Of a stretch of DNA of 64,000 nt, positions 1 to 7,280 are shown in pieces. This DNA comes from Massilia sp. IC2-477 (GTDB lineage: Bacteria > Pseudomonadota > Gammaproteobacteria > Burkholderiales > Burkholderiaceae_D). The stretch spans positions 34,591 through 98,590 of the forward strand of contig NZ_JAJFEQ010000015.1 in the NCBI RefSeq assembly GCF_020707265.1. The letters are read 5' to 3'. Positions within the stretch are counted from its first letter, which is position 1. Each line of letters begins with the position of its first letter. A model generated the notes under the pieces. It ran no database searches and was not told the origin of the DNA. It worked only from the letters and a program-made list of their open reading frames with translations. Position numbers and translations under genes: made by a program.

Positions 1-718
1 GGTCGGGACCGGCCTTCATGCTCAGGCGCAGGCGCTCGCCAAGGCGTGCCTTTTCGATCTCGAGGTAGGCATCCAGCAGGGCCAGTTCCTCCGCCAGCGA
101 ATGCTCGTGGCGGCCGTCGTGTGCGAGGGTGGCGCGCAGGAACTCGGACACGCAGCCGAGCATGCGATTGGCCTCGCGGTTGGACTGGTTTGACACCAGC
201 GCCGAGATCGCGTTCAGGGAGTTGAACAGGAAGTGCGGGTTGACCTGCAGGCGCAGCGCGCGCAGTTCGGCGTCGCGCGCCGCGGCCTGCGCCTGGGCCA
301 GATGCAGGCGCACCTGTTGCAGCGACAGGTAATAGCCTGCCACCGCATGCACTGCACAGAACGAGATCAAGGCCAGCCAGCAGCCGTCCAGTCCCTCGGC
401 GAGTTCATTCCAGTGGTAGGCGGTTATCCTCCCGAGCGAGATCGCAAGGCTCTGTCCCAACACCGCGTTCACGATCGACATCGCGTAGGTGGACGCCAGG
501 AGCACCAGCGCCATCCGCAGCCAGGGCCACTCGCGGCGCCACATCGCCCGCTGTAGCAGCGTCAGCGGAATCAGCCACGCCAGGCAGGCGACGAAGTACA
601 GCGTACGGAAGGCGGCGGCATTTTCGTAATGGAAGACGGGCAGCCCGAGGATGGCCATGCAGGCGCAGACCGGCAGTGCGGCCAGTACGGGGACGAGCAG
701 GGGCGTTTCGACTTTCAC
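1..718 (-). CDS. LytS/AlgZ-type sensor histidine kinase (3' part beyond window)
   Basis: Inner-membrane sensor kinase of the LytS/YpdA class, truncated by the window edge, so the ATP-binding domain is not seen. Translating the minus strand from GTG at 718 gives 239 codons. The first ~130 residues are hydrophobic segments (four probable membrane helices). A short coiled linker rich in Ala, Gln and Arg follows. Then comes the histidine-box motif NPHFLFNSLNAISALV and a conserved helix ending in EKARLGERLRL, both typical of the His_kinase (PF06580) family. An in-frame TAG lies 33 nt upstream of the GTG, and GGAAG sits just before it, which supports this start. It lies 38 bp downstream of the NTF2-like gene on the same strand. 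A LytTR-type response regulator would be expected next, outside the window. Confidence 0.85.
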   Translation of the reverse strand, partial: MKVETPLLVPVLAALPVCACMAILGLPVFHYENAAAFRTLYFVACLAWLIPLTLLQRAMWRREWPWLRMALVLLASTYAMSIVNAVLGQSLAISLGRITAYHWNELAEGLDGCWLALISFCAVHAVAGYYLSLQQVRLHLAQAQAAARDAELRALRLQVNPHFLFNSLNAISALVSNQSNREANRMLGCVSEFLRATLAHDGRHEHSLAEELALLDAYLEIEKARLGERLRLSMKAGPD

Positions 719-756
719 GCTGGCTTCCGGAATGGTGGAATGAAGATTCTAGCTTG

Positions 757-1236
757 TCAGTCGCCCATCGAGAACAGCATCGAGCTGATCTTCCAGCCGT
801 CTTCCGCGCGCACCATCTGCCAGCTCTCGCTGCCGCGGTTGGTCACTTTGCCGGCGATGAGGAAGTCGAAATCGAACCACACTGAAGCCACGGTGCCGTT
901 GGTGTCGATGCGCACGTTGTAGAAGCGTTCCTCGACCGGCTGGTCCGAGGTCTGAATGAAGTCGGCGAACTTCTTCCAGCTCGAGGGGAACACCTTGCGT
1001 GCCTTCGGGTTGCGCGCCTTGACCTTCTCCCAGGCCGCCGCGTCAGGCACCGACAGCCAGCTGTCGTGGTCCTGCAGGAACAGGCTCCCCAAGGTCTTGC
1101 CGTCGCGGGCAATGATGGCGGCCTTGAATTGCTCGACGACGGCGTTGATCGCCGCCACGTCGGCGGCGCGATCGGCGGCACGGGCCGGGCTGGCCAGGGA
1201 TAGTAGAAGCAGGATGGAGGAAAGTAGAACGCGCAT
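757..1236 (-). CDS. Secreted NTF2-like / SnoaL-fold protein (DUF4440-like)
   Basis: 159 residues with a clear Sec signal peptide (hydrophobic LLSSILLLLSLAS, then PARA-A). The mature part begins AADVAAINAVVEQFKAAIIARDGKTLGSL, the helical opening of NTF2/SnoaL-like folds, and continues with a cone-shaped alpha+beta pattern (SVWFDFDFLIAGKVTNRGSESWQMV). Members of this superfamily are small ligand-binding or catalytic pockets. No catalytic residue can be assigned here, so the function is unknown. The length suits a single NTF2 domain. It precedes the sensor-kinase gene on the same strand and could be cotranscribed with it; a periplasmic partner of that sensor is only a speculation. Confidence 0.75.
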   Translation of the reverse strand: MRVLLSSILLLLSLASPARAADRAADVAAINAVVEQFKAAIIARDGKTLGSLFLQDHDSWLSVPDAAAWEKVKARNPKARKVFPSSWKKFADFIQTSDQPVEERFYNVRIDTNGTVASVWFDFDFLIAGKVTNRGSESWQMVRAEDGWKISSMLFSMGD

Positions 1237-1359
1237 GGTGACTCCCGGGGTTGGAAAGCCCTCACCTTAGATAGGCGCCGGACAGCGGTCCAGCGGAATG
1301 CGCCGAGCCGTGCATGCCGTGCGGCGGGGCGGTGATGAACATCCGGCGCGCATAAAAAA

Positions 1360-1379
1360 GACCGGGGCAAGCCCCGGTC
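1360..1379 (-). terminator. Rho-independent terminator after the DUF885 gene
   Basis: A perfect 9-bp GC-rich stem (GACCGGGGC / GCCCCGGTC) with a two-base loop. On the minus strand it is followed directly by a T6 tract (plus-strand AAAAAA just left of 1360). It lies about 20 bp past the stop codon of the DUF885 gene and should end the minus-strand lrp-SBP-DUF885 transcript. Confidence 0.9.
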
Positions 1380-1400
1380 TCTTGTCTGCTCAGGCAGCGT

Positions 1401-3206
1401 TTACCTGGTCTCGGCGATCCACTTGTCCACCTTCGCCTCCAGCACCGCCAGCGGCAGCGTGCCTTCGCCCAGCACGATGGCGTGGAAGGTCGGCAGGCTG
1501 AACTTGTCGCCCAGCGCGGCTTCCGCGCGCTTGCGCAGTTCGATGATCTTCAGCGAACCGATCTTGTAGCCCAGCGCCTGGCCCGGCCACACCATGTAGC
1601 GCTCGATCTGCGCACGTGCTTCGGCTTCCGAGTAGCCCAGCGTGTCCTGGAAATACTTAATGGCCTGGTTACGGCTCCAGCCCTTGGCGTGCAGGCCGGT
1701 ATCGACCACCAGGCGCGCGGCGCGCAGCATCTCGTCGTTCAGGTGGCCGAAATAATCTTCCGGCTTCTCGAACAGGCCCATCTCCTTGCCCAGGGTCTCG
1801 GCGTACAGCGCCCAGCCCTCGGTGAAGGCGTTGTTGCCGCCGAACTTGCGGAAGTTCGGCAGGCCCAGTTCCTGTACCAGTGCGATGTGGAAGTGGTGGC
1901 CCGGCTGGCCTTCATGCAGGTAGAGCGTGACCATGCCGGTGCTGCCGTACAGCTTCGGATCGTTCACCACCGACCAGAACACGCCCGGGCGCGAGCCGTC
2001 GGCCGCCGGCGGGGTGTAGTGGTCCGAGGCGGAGGCGCGCGTCAGTTCCGGCTCCAGGCGCAGGTCGAGCGGCGCCTTCGGCCGCAAGGTGAACAGGGCC
2101 GGCAGCTTGTCGCGCACCTTGGCGTCGAGCTCGCGGAAGACGTCGATCACCTGCTGGTCCGACGTAAACGGCTTGTACTTCGGCTGTTCCGACACCCAGC
2201 GCGGCAGGCCGGCGGCGGGGCCGGTATAGCCCATCTTCGGGCCGGTAACGGCGTACTCGCCCTGGATGCGCGACACTTCCTTCAGGCCGATCTCGTGGAT
2301 CTGGTCGGGCGTGAGATCGGTGGTGGTCATGGCCGCCACGCGCGCCGCGTACCAGGCGGCGCCGCCGGGCAGGGCGTTCCAACCGGCGCTGGTGCGCGTC
2401 TTCGGCAGGTAATCCTTCTCCAGGTAGGTCGCCAGGCGCTTGAGGGCCGGATTCAGTTTGTTGCCGATGGTCTTGCGGTAGGCCCGCTGCAGGCTGCGCT
2501 TCTCGCTCGCAGTGAACTTGGCCGGCATGTTCTTGATCGGCGTGTAGAAGATGCTGTCTTCCGTCTTGCTCGCGACCAGCTGCTTGAACTGGGGCAGGGC
2601 GGACTGCATCGGCTCGCGCGGCTGCACCACGCCGCGCTTGACGCCTTCGCGCATGTTGGTGATCGATTGGTCGATGTGCGGCACCAGCTGGGCCAGGCGG
2701 CTCAGGTAGGCGCGGTAGTCGCGCACCGTGGTCAAAGGCTGGGCGCCCTGGCCGCCGGCGTAGTTCGCCAGGATGACCGGCATGCTGACCATCTGGTCGA
2801 TCGGGATCAGGTGCTCCGGATAGGCGGCAAGGCGCAGCGCGCTGTCCAGTTCGAACTTGAGGATGTCGTAGCTGGTCTGGTCGCGGCTGCCCAGGCGATC
2901 GCGCGGGATGCTCGATATGCGCTGGAGGAAGCTGCGGTAGCGCGCGAACTGCTGCTGGCGGATCTTGGGCGAGATCGACAGGCCCAGCTTGTCGTTGAAG
3001 CGGTTGTCGCCGTTCTCGGTGGCCCAGACCGGTTCGAAGCGCGCCAGCGATTCGTAGTACTCGTCGGCCAGGGTGTTGAGCGCACGGCTTTCCTGGGTGG
3101 CTGCCGCGGCAGCGGGCTTGGGCGCGTCCGGCTGGGCGGCCACTGCCGGGCCGCAGGCGAGCAGCGCGGCCGCGGCCAGAGCGGCTAGCTTGAAACATGC
3201 TTTCAT
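1401..3206 (-). CDS. DUF885 family exported putative metallopeptidase
   Basis: 601 residues with a Sec signal peptide (FKLAALAAAALLACGPAVA-A). The protein is of the DUF885 family, alpha-helical proteins with a thermolysin-like zinc motif. The key motif is visible near residue 430: LYLHEGQPGHHFHIALVQE, where HEGQPGHH supplies histidines and a glutamate, followed by FTEGWALYAE about 25 residues later, which can supply the distal metal ligand. The length is normal for the family. The substrate is unknown; dipeptides or small peptides are plausible. It starts 16 bp after the branched-chain amino-acid binding protein gene, so the two are probably cotranscribed. A peptidase beside an amino-acid binding protein would suit peptide scavenging (inference). 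Confidence 0.85.
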   Translation of the reverse strand: MKACFKLAALAAAALLACGPAVAAQPDAPKPAAAAATQESRALNTLADEYYESLARFEPVWATENGDNRFNDKLGLSISPKIRQQQFARYRSFLQRISSIPRDRLGSRDQTSYDILKFELDSALRLAAYPEHLIPIDQMVSMPVILANYAGGQGAQPLTTVRDYRAYLSRLAQLVPHIDQSITNMREGVKRGVVQPREPMQSALPQFKQLVASKTEDSIFYTPIKNMPAKFTASEKRSLQRAYRKTIGNKLNPALKRLATYLEKDYLPKTRTSAGWNALPGGAAWYAARVAAMTTTDLTPDQIHEIGLKEVSRIQGEYAVTGPKMGYTGPAAGLPRWVSEQPKYKPFTSDQQVIDVFRELDAKVRDKLPALFTLRPKAPLDLRLEPELTRASASDHYTPPAADGSRPGVFWSVVNDPKLYGSTGMVTLYLHEGQPGHHFHIALVQELGLPNFRKFGGNNAFTEGWALYAETLGKEMGLFEKPEDYFGHLNDEMLRAARLVVDTGLHAKGWSRNQAIKYFQDTLGYSEAEARAQIERYMVWPGQALGYKIGSLKIIELRKRAEAALGDKFSLPTFHAIVLGEGTLPLAVLEAKVDKWIAETR

Positions 3207-3222
3207 CGTGTTCCCTTGTGAA

Positions 3223-4350
3223 TCAATAGCTGGCGAGCGGCGTCAAGGCGCCGTTCTTGAAGGTATAGACGGTGACCGTGGTCTTCTTGAGGTTGCCCTT
3301 CGGGTCGTAGCCATAGCTGCCGACCACGCCCTGGTAGCTGATCGCGTGCATGGCGGCGCCCACCTTGGCGGCATCGACCGAATTGGCCGACTTCATGGCC
3401 TGGGCGATGAATTTAATCTGGTCGTAGAAGGACGGGGCATACACGTCGGGGTCGCGCTTGAAGCGCGCCTTGTAGGCATTGATGAAGGCCTGGCCGCCCG
3501 GCTGCTTGGCGACGATGGCGCCGGCCTGGGCGCAGCGCACGTTCTCGCCGACGGCGCTGCCGCCGAGCTTCGCCATCTCCGGGCTGCACAGGGTGTCGCC
3601 GCCCAGCAGCGGCACGTTCAGTCCGAGCGCCTTCATCTGGCGCGCCATCGGCGCCGCTTGCGGCGCATAGCCGCCGAAGAACACCGCGTCGACGCGCTTG
3701 GCTTTCAGGGCGGTGAGGATGGCGGCGAAGTCGGTCGCCTTGTCGGTGGTGTATTCGTGGCCGGCGACCTTCATGCCATTGGTCTGGGCCTGGCGCTTGA
3801 ATTCCATCGCGATGCCCTGGCCGAAGGCGGTGCGGTCGTCGATCACGCCGACGTTCTTCACCTTGAGTTCCTTGGCCGCGTAGCTTGCTACCGAGCCGCC
3901 CACCTGGGTGTCGCTGGCGACAATGCGGAACACGGTCGGGTAGCCGGACTGGGTGATCTTGGGATTGGTGCCGACGGTCGACATCAGGATGCCGTTGTCG
4001 TTGTAGACGCGCGAAGCGGGGATCGCCACGCCCGAGTTGTAGGGGCCGAGCACGAACTTCACCTTGGCGTCGGCGAACTTCTGCGCCACGGTGACGCCCT
4101 GTTTCGGGTCGCCCTGGTCATCTTCGGACTGCAGCTCGAAGCGGATGGTATTGCCGCCGACCTGGATCTTCTGGGTGTTGAGTTCTTCGATGGCGAGGCG
4201 CACGCCGTTCTCGTTGTCCTTGCCGGCGAAGGCATTCGCGCCCGACAGCGGGCCGCTGACGCCGATCTTGACGACTTGTTCGGCGGCGTTGGCGTGGATA
4301 GCAAGCAGCGCGGCCAGCGCCAGCGGCGCCATGTGCAGTTTGGATGGCAT
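3223..4350 (-). CDS. Branched-chain amino-acid ABC transporter periplasmic binding protein
   Basis: 375 residues from ATG 4350; GGAG lies 9 bases upstream, so I prefer this over a TTG eight codons earlier. A signal peptide (LALAALLAIHANA-A) precedes a Peripla_BP_6 (LivJ/LivK) domain. Typical sequence includes VKIGVSGPLSGANAFAGKDNENG at the mature N-terminus, GVAIPASRVYNDNGILMSTVGTNPKIT, the ligand-cleft region FRIVASDTQVG, and YAPSFYDQIKF near the C-terminus. The protein binds amino acids, probably Leu/Ile/Val or a relative, for a LivHMGF-type importer. No permease or ATPase genes are adjacent, so it is an orphan receptor here. It sits between an Lrp-type regulator and a DUF885 peptidase gene, all on the minus strand. 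Confidence 0.9.
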   Translation of the reverse strand: MPSKLHMAPLALAALLAIHANAAEQVVKIGVSGPLSGANAFAGKDNENGVRLAIEELNTQKIQVGGNTIRFELQSEDDQGDPKQGVTVAQKFADAKVKFVLGPYNSGVAIPASRVYNDNGILMSTVGTNPKITQSGYPTVFRIVASDTQVGGSVASYAAKELKVKNVGVIDDRTAFGQGIAMEFKRQAQTNGMKVAGHEYTTDKATDFAAILTALKAKRVDAVFFGGYAPQAAPMARQMKALGLNVPLLGGDTLCSPEMAKLGGSAVGENVRCAQAGAIVAKQPGGQAFINAYKARFKRDPDVYAPSFYDQIKFIAQAMKSANSVDAAKVGAAMHAISYQGVVGSYGYDPKGNLKKTTVTVYTFKNGALTPLASY

Positions 4351-4433
4351 TCCCTGAGTCTCCGTGATGTTCAACGGACGCCATCATCGCATGAAAGCCG
4401 CCGCCGGTTAAGCGGCCGCGCGTGCCGACAGGA

Positions 4434-4919
4434 TTACGCAGGCAGCCCGTGCGAAATCAGCTCCAGCGGCAGCGCGGTGGTGCACTTGATCTGCTCCATC
4501 GAGAAGGCCGAAGACACGCCGGTCAGGCGCGCGGTCTTGATCAGCTTCTTGTAGAAGCGGTCGTAGCCGGCGATGTCGGTGGTGACCACCTTCAGCAGGT
4601 AGTCGACGTCGCCGCTCATGCGGTGGAACTCGAGCACTTCCGGCAGCGCCTGCACCGCGGCGGCGAAGCGCGCCAGCCATTTTTCGTCGTGCTCGCTGGT
4701 GCTCACGCTGACGAAGACGGTGACGGGCAGGCCGACCTTGTCGCGGTTGACGATGCTGACCCGGCTTTCGATATAGCCCTCTTCCTCCAGGCGCTTGACG
4801 CGCTTCCAGCATGGGGTGCTGGACAGGCCGACCTTTTCGCTGAGGCCGGAAATGGAGAGGGTGGCGTCTGCCTGCAATGCGGCAAGGATAGCGCAATCAA
4901 ACTTGTCGAGTGAGTTCAT
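4434..4919 (-). CDS. Lrp/AsnC family regulator (DecR/YbaO-like subgroup)
   Basis: 161 residues from ATG 4919, preceded by AGGAAA; the upstream in-frame extension has no such site. The N-terminal winged HTH contains LSEKVGLSSTPCWKRVKRLEEEGYI (recognition helix SSTPCWKRVKRL). The C-terminal RAM domain has RMSGDVDYLLKVV and ends SSAFSMEQIKCTTALPLEL. The STPCWKRV and MEQIKCTTALPL signatures are those I associate with the DecR/YbaO branch, whose E. coli member responds to cysteine and controls cysteine detoxification. It is transcribed divergently from the cysteine-desulfurase fusion across a 150-bp AT-rich spacer with palindromes, so it is the obvious candidate regulator of that gene and of itself (inference). 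Confidence 0.9.
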   Translation of the reverse strand: MNSLDKFDCAILAALQADATLSISGLSEKVGLSSTPCWKRVKRLEEEGYIESRVSIVNRDKVGLPVTVFVSVSTSEHDEKWLARFAAAVQALPEVLEFHRMSGDVDYLLKVVTTDIAGYDRFYKKLIKTARLTGVSSAFSMEQIKCTTALPLELISHGLPA

Positions 4920-4929
4920 TTTCCTGATA

Positions 4930-5064
4930 TCGATATATCGAGAATATATATGCCAATGCAGCGCCATAAAGCGCAGAAATTAGGATATGTTTACCGGCGC
5001 GACTCCGTAACATATTCACTAACAATAACACGATCCGCAGCAACTAATTACTTTTTTGTAATTA
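4930..5064. promoter_or_regulatory. AT-rich divergent control region with two palindromes (probable Lrp-type operators)
   Basis: The 150-bp gap between lrp-like and the cysteine-desulfurase gene is markedly AT-rich compared with its surroundings. TCGATATATCGA (4930-4941) is a perfect 12-bp palindrome 10-22 bp upstream of the regulator start. TAATTAC-TTTTTT-GTAATTA (5045-5064) is a perfect 7-bp inverted repeat ending 5 bp before the desulfurase ATG at 5070. Such placement suits binding of an Lrp-type dimer or octamer that controls both genes. No Shine-Dalgarno sequence is evident for the desulfurase; its position is taken up by the second repeat. Confidence 0.55.
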
Positions 5065-5069
5065 TCTTT

Positions 5070-7034
5070 ATGAGCACTGAACTCTACCTCGACGCCAACG
5101 CCACTTCGCCCGTCCTGCCGGCCGCCATCGATGCAGCCCTGGCGGCGATGGGCGCCTGCTTCGGCAATCCGAGCAGCAGCCACGCCTGCGGCCTGCGCGC
5201 CAAGGCGCTGCTCGACGCCACCCGCGCCAGCGCGCGCCGGGTATTGGGAGCGCACAGCGGCCGGGTGATGTTCACCAGCGGCGCCACCGAAGGCATCCAG
5301 ACCGCAGTGCTGTCGGCGCTGTGCGCGCTGCGTGAGCGGCGCCAGCGCGGCGAAGCCTGCGGCGACCTGCTGCTCTATGGCGCCACCGAGCACAAGGCCG
5401 TGCCGGAAAGCCTGGCGCACTGGAACCGCCTGCTCGGCACCGACCTGGAGCTGCGCGCGCTGCCGGTCGACGCCGACGGCCGCCACCGCCTCGACCTGCT
5501 GCGCGAACTGGCGCCACGCGCCGCCTTTGTCTGCACCATGGCCGCCAACAACGAGACCGGCGTCGTGTCCGACCTCGATGGCATCGCGCGCGTGCTGGCG
5601 GAGAGCGGCAGCCCGGCCCTGTGGATGGTCGACTGCGTGCAGGCCCTCGGCAAGCTGCCGCTGCAGCTCGACGCCACCCGCATCGACTACGCACCCTTCT
5701 CGGGCCACAAGCTGTATGCGCCGAAAGGCATCGGCCTGCTGTACGTGCGCGAGGGCGCGCCGTACACGCCCCTGATGTGCGGCGGCGGCCAGGAAGCCGG
5801 CCAGCGCTCCGGCACCGAGAACATGGCCGGCATCGCCGCCCTGGGCGCGGTGCTCGCCGCCTTGGAAGCAGGGGATACCTTCCGCACCCACGTCCAGCTG
5901 CGCGGCTACCGCGAGCGCCTGGTGGCCGCACTGCGCGACGCCTTTCCCACCCTGGTGTTCAACGCACCGCTGGAAGGGTCGCTGCCGACCACGCTGAATT
6001 TCTCGGTGCCCGGCATGAGCAGCAAGGAACTGCTCGACCTGTTCGACGCCGCCGGCGTGCGCGTCAGCGCCGGTTCCGCGTGTTCGGCCGCCAAGGTGGC
6101 GCCGAGCTATGTGCTGGATGCGATGGGCGTGCCGCTCGAGCGCAGCGCCTCGGCGGTGCGCCTCTCCTTCGGCCCGCTGGCGGACGACGCCTTCATCGAA
6201 TCCGCCTGCGCGCGCATCCTGCACTGCGGCCGCGCGCTGGCCGACGCGCGTCCGGACGCGCGCCTGCAGCAGCTCGAATCGCAGGGCGCCAGCGGCTGGC
6301 TGTTGTTCGGCGACGACGGGCGCCACTGTATCGCCATCGATCCTCCCGCCGCGCAGGCGGCGCGCATCGCCGCCGACCTGCGCGCGCGTGATTGTGGCGT
6401 GCTGGCCTGTTTCGACACCAGCCATGGCGCCGGCGGCGCCGATGCCCTGGCCGAGCTGCTGGACGCGACGCCGGGCTGGCCGGGCGGGGCGCAGCAGGTC
6501 GTATTGCAGGGGCGGACACTGGATGCGATCGCGTTTGGCGAGGACGTGCTGGCGAAGGATGGCGATGCGTATCTGCTGGGCCGCCCGGAGAACGGCGTGC
6601 TGGCGCCAGGCGCGGTGCGCTTCGTGTTTGGGGCCGCGCCGGGCGAGGCCGGATTGGAGGCCGCCCTGTGCTGCCACCGTGTCGGCGAACCGGCCGTGTC
6701 GCGCCCGGGCGCCGATCCGCTGCCGATGGATGGCATCGACCTGGATCCGACCTCCGCCGCCGCCTACCTGGCCGCCCACCCGGACGCGCTGCTGGTGGAC
6801 GTGCGCGAGCTGCCGGAACACGCCGCGGCCGCCGCCCAGCTGCGCGGGCGCAGCGCCCACAATGTGCCGCTGTCGCAGCTGGCCGGCCAGGCGGTCCACT
6901 GGCTGCGCGAACCGCGTCCGCTGGTGTTCGTCTGCCGCAGCGGCAACCGCAGCGCACGCGCCGCGCGCCTGCTGCGCCGCCTTGGCCATGCCCAGGCCTG
7001 GCACGTCGCGGGCGGGCTGGCGCTGGCAAACTGA
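5070..7034 (+). CDS. Cysteine desulfurase fused to degenerate MBL-like domain and rhodanese
   Basis: 654 residues from ATG 5070. Residues 1-375 form a class V PLP aminotransferase of the NifS/IscS type: opening LYLDANATSPV, FTSGATEG, the PLP lysine in FSGHKLYAPKG (Lys214) and the mobile-loop catalytic cysteine in SAGSACSAAKV (Cys338). Residues ~400-545 resemble a metallo-beta-lactamase fold (WLLFGDDGRHCIAIDPP, later LAKDGDAYLLGRPE). However, the position of the metal-binding THxHxDH motif reads TSHGAGGADALAEL, so metal binding is probably lost. Residues ~570-654 are a rhodanese with CRSGNRS (Cys622). The domain order suggests that persulfide made by the desulfurase is passed to the rhodanese. 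Ordinary IscS ends at ~400 residues. It is divergent from a DecR-like regulator. Confidence 0.88.
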   Translation: MSTELYLDANATSPVLPAAIDAALAAMGACFGNPSSSHACGLRAKALLDATRASARRVLGAHSGRVMFTSGATEGIQTAVLSALCALRERRQRGEACGDLLLYGATEHKAVPESLAHWNRLLGTDLELRALPVDADGRHRLDLLRELAPRAAFVCTMAANNETGVVSDLDGIARVLAESGSPALWMVDCVQALGKLPLQLDATRIDYAPFSGHKLYAPKGIGLLYVREGAPYTPLMCGGGQEAGQRSGTENMAGIAALGAVLAALEAGDTFRTHVQLRGYRERLVAALRDAFPTLVFNAPLEGSLPTTLNFSVPGMSSKELLDLFDAAGVRVSAGSACSAAKVAPSYVLDAMGVPLERSASAVRLSFGPLADDAFIESACARILHCGRALADARPDARLQQLESQGASGWLLFGDDGRHCIAIDPPAAQAARIAADLRARDCGVLACFDTSHGAGGADALAELLDATPGWPGGAQQVVLQGRTLDAIAFGEDVLAKDGDAYLLGRPENGVLAPGAVRFVFGAAPGEAGLEAALCCHRVGEPAVSRPGADPLPMDGIDLDPTSAAAYLAAHPDALLVDVRELPEHAAAAAQLRGRSAHNVPLSQLAGQAVHWLREPRPLVFVCRSGNRSARAARLLRRLGHAQAWHVAGGLALAN

Positions 7035-7045
7035 CCTCTCATACC

Positions 7046-7155
7046 GTAGGGTGGGCGGGTCTTCCCGCCCACGCGGTCAGCTGACACGAGATCTGCCGCC
7101 GCGATTGCGCAATCGATAACGATCACCGCGTGGGCGGGGGACCCGCCCACCCTAC
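7046..7155. repeat. GTAGGGTGGGCGG-type inverted repeat element, copy 1
   Basis: A 110-bp element beginning GTAGGGTGGGCGGG and ending with the reverse complement CCCGCCCACCCTAC. Each end is itself a hairpin (GTGGGCGGG-TCTT-CCCGCCCAC and GTGGGCGGG-GGA-CCCGCCCAC), and the interior carries ACGCGGT / ACCGCGT. This is a REP/BIME-like double-hairpin layout. It lies 11 bp past the stop of the desulfurase gene. Three relatives occur at 17962, 22337 and 28236. The remaining ~125 bp up to the next gene shows nothing recognisable. Confidence 0.85.
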
Positions 7156-7280
7156 AGCTGATCCCGTATCTTTCGCCTGTGTACGCCACCGCACAGTGGC
7201 TGCCGCCGGCATCTTCTAGCATGGCGGTGGCCGTGCGCGCCCTGCGTTTCCCTTCCCATTGACCTGCTTCCGGCGCTTTC

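Noticed and set aside
1482..3188. Long open frames opposite real genes (e.g. 568 codons opposite the DUF885 gene, 788 codons opposite the TonB-dependent receptor at 42225-44591)
   Set aside because: They are antisense shadows of high-GC coding DNA: no family resemblance, odd Arg/His/Gln-rich composition, and the opposite strand encodes clear proteins with signal peptides and motifs.
5070..7034. DndA-like desulfurase of a DNA phosphorothioation system
   Set aside because: No dndBCDE or restriction partner genes are nearby, and the protein carries MBL-like and rhodanese domains not found in DndA.
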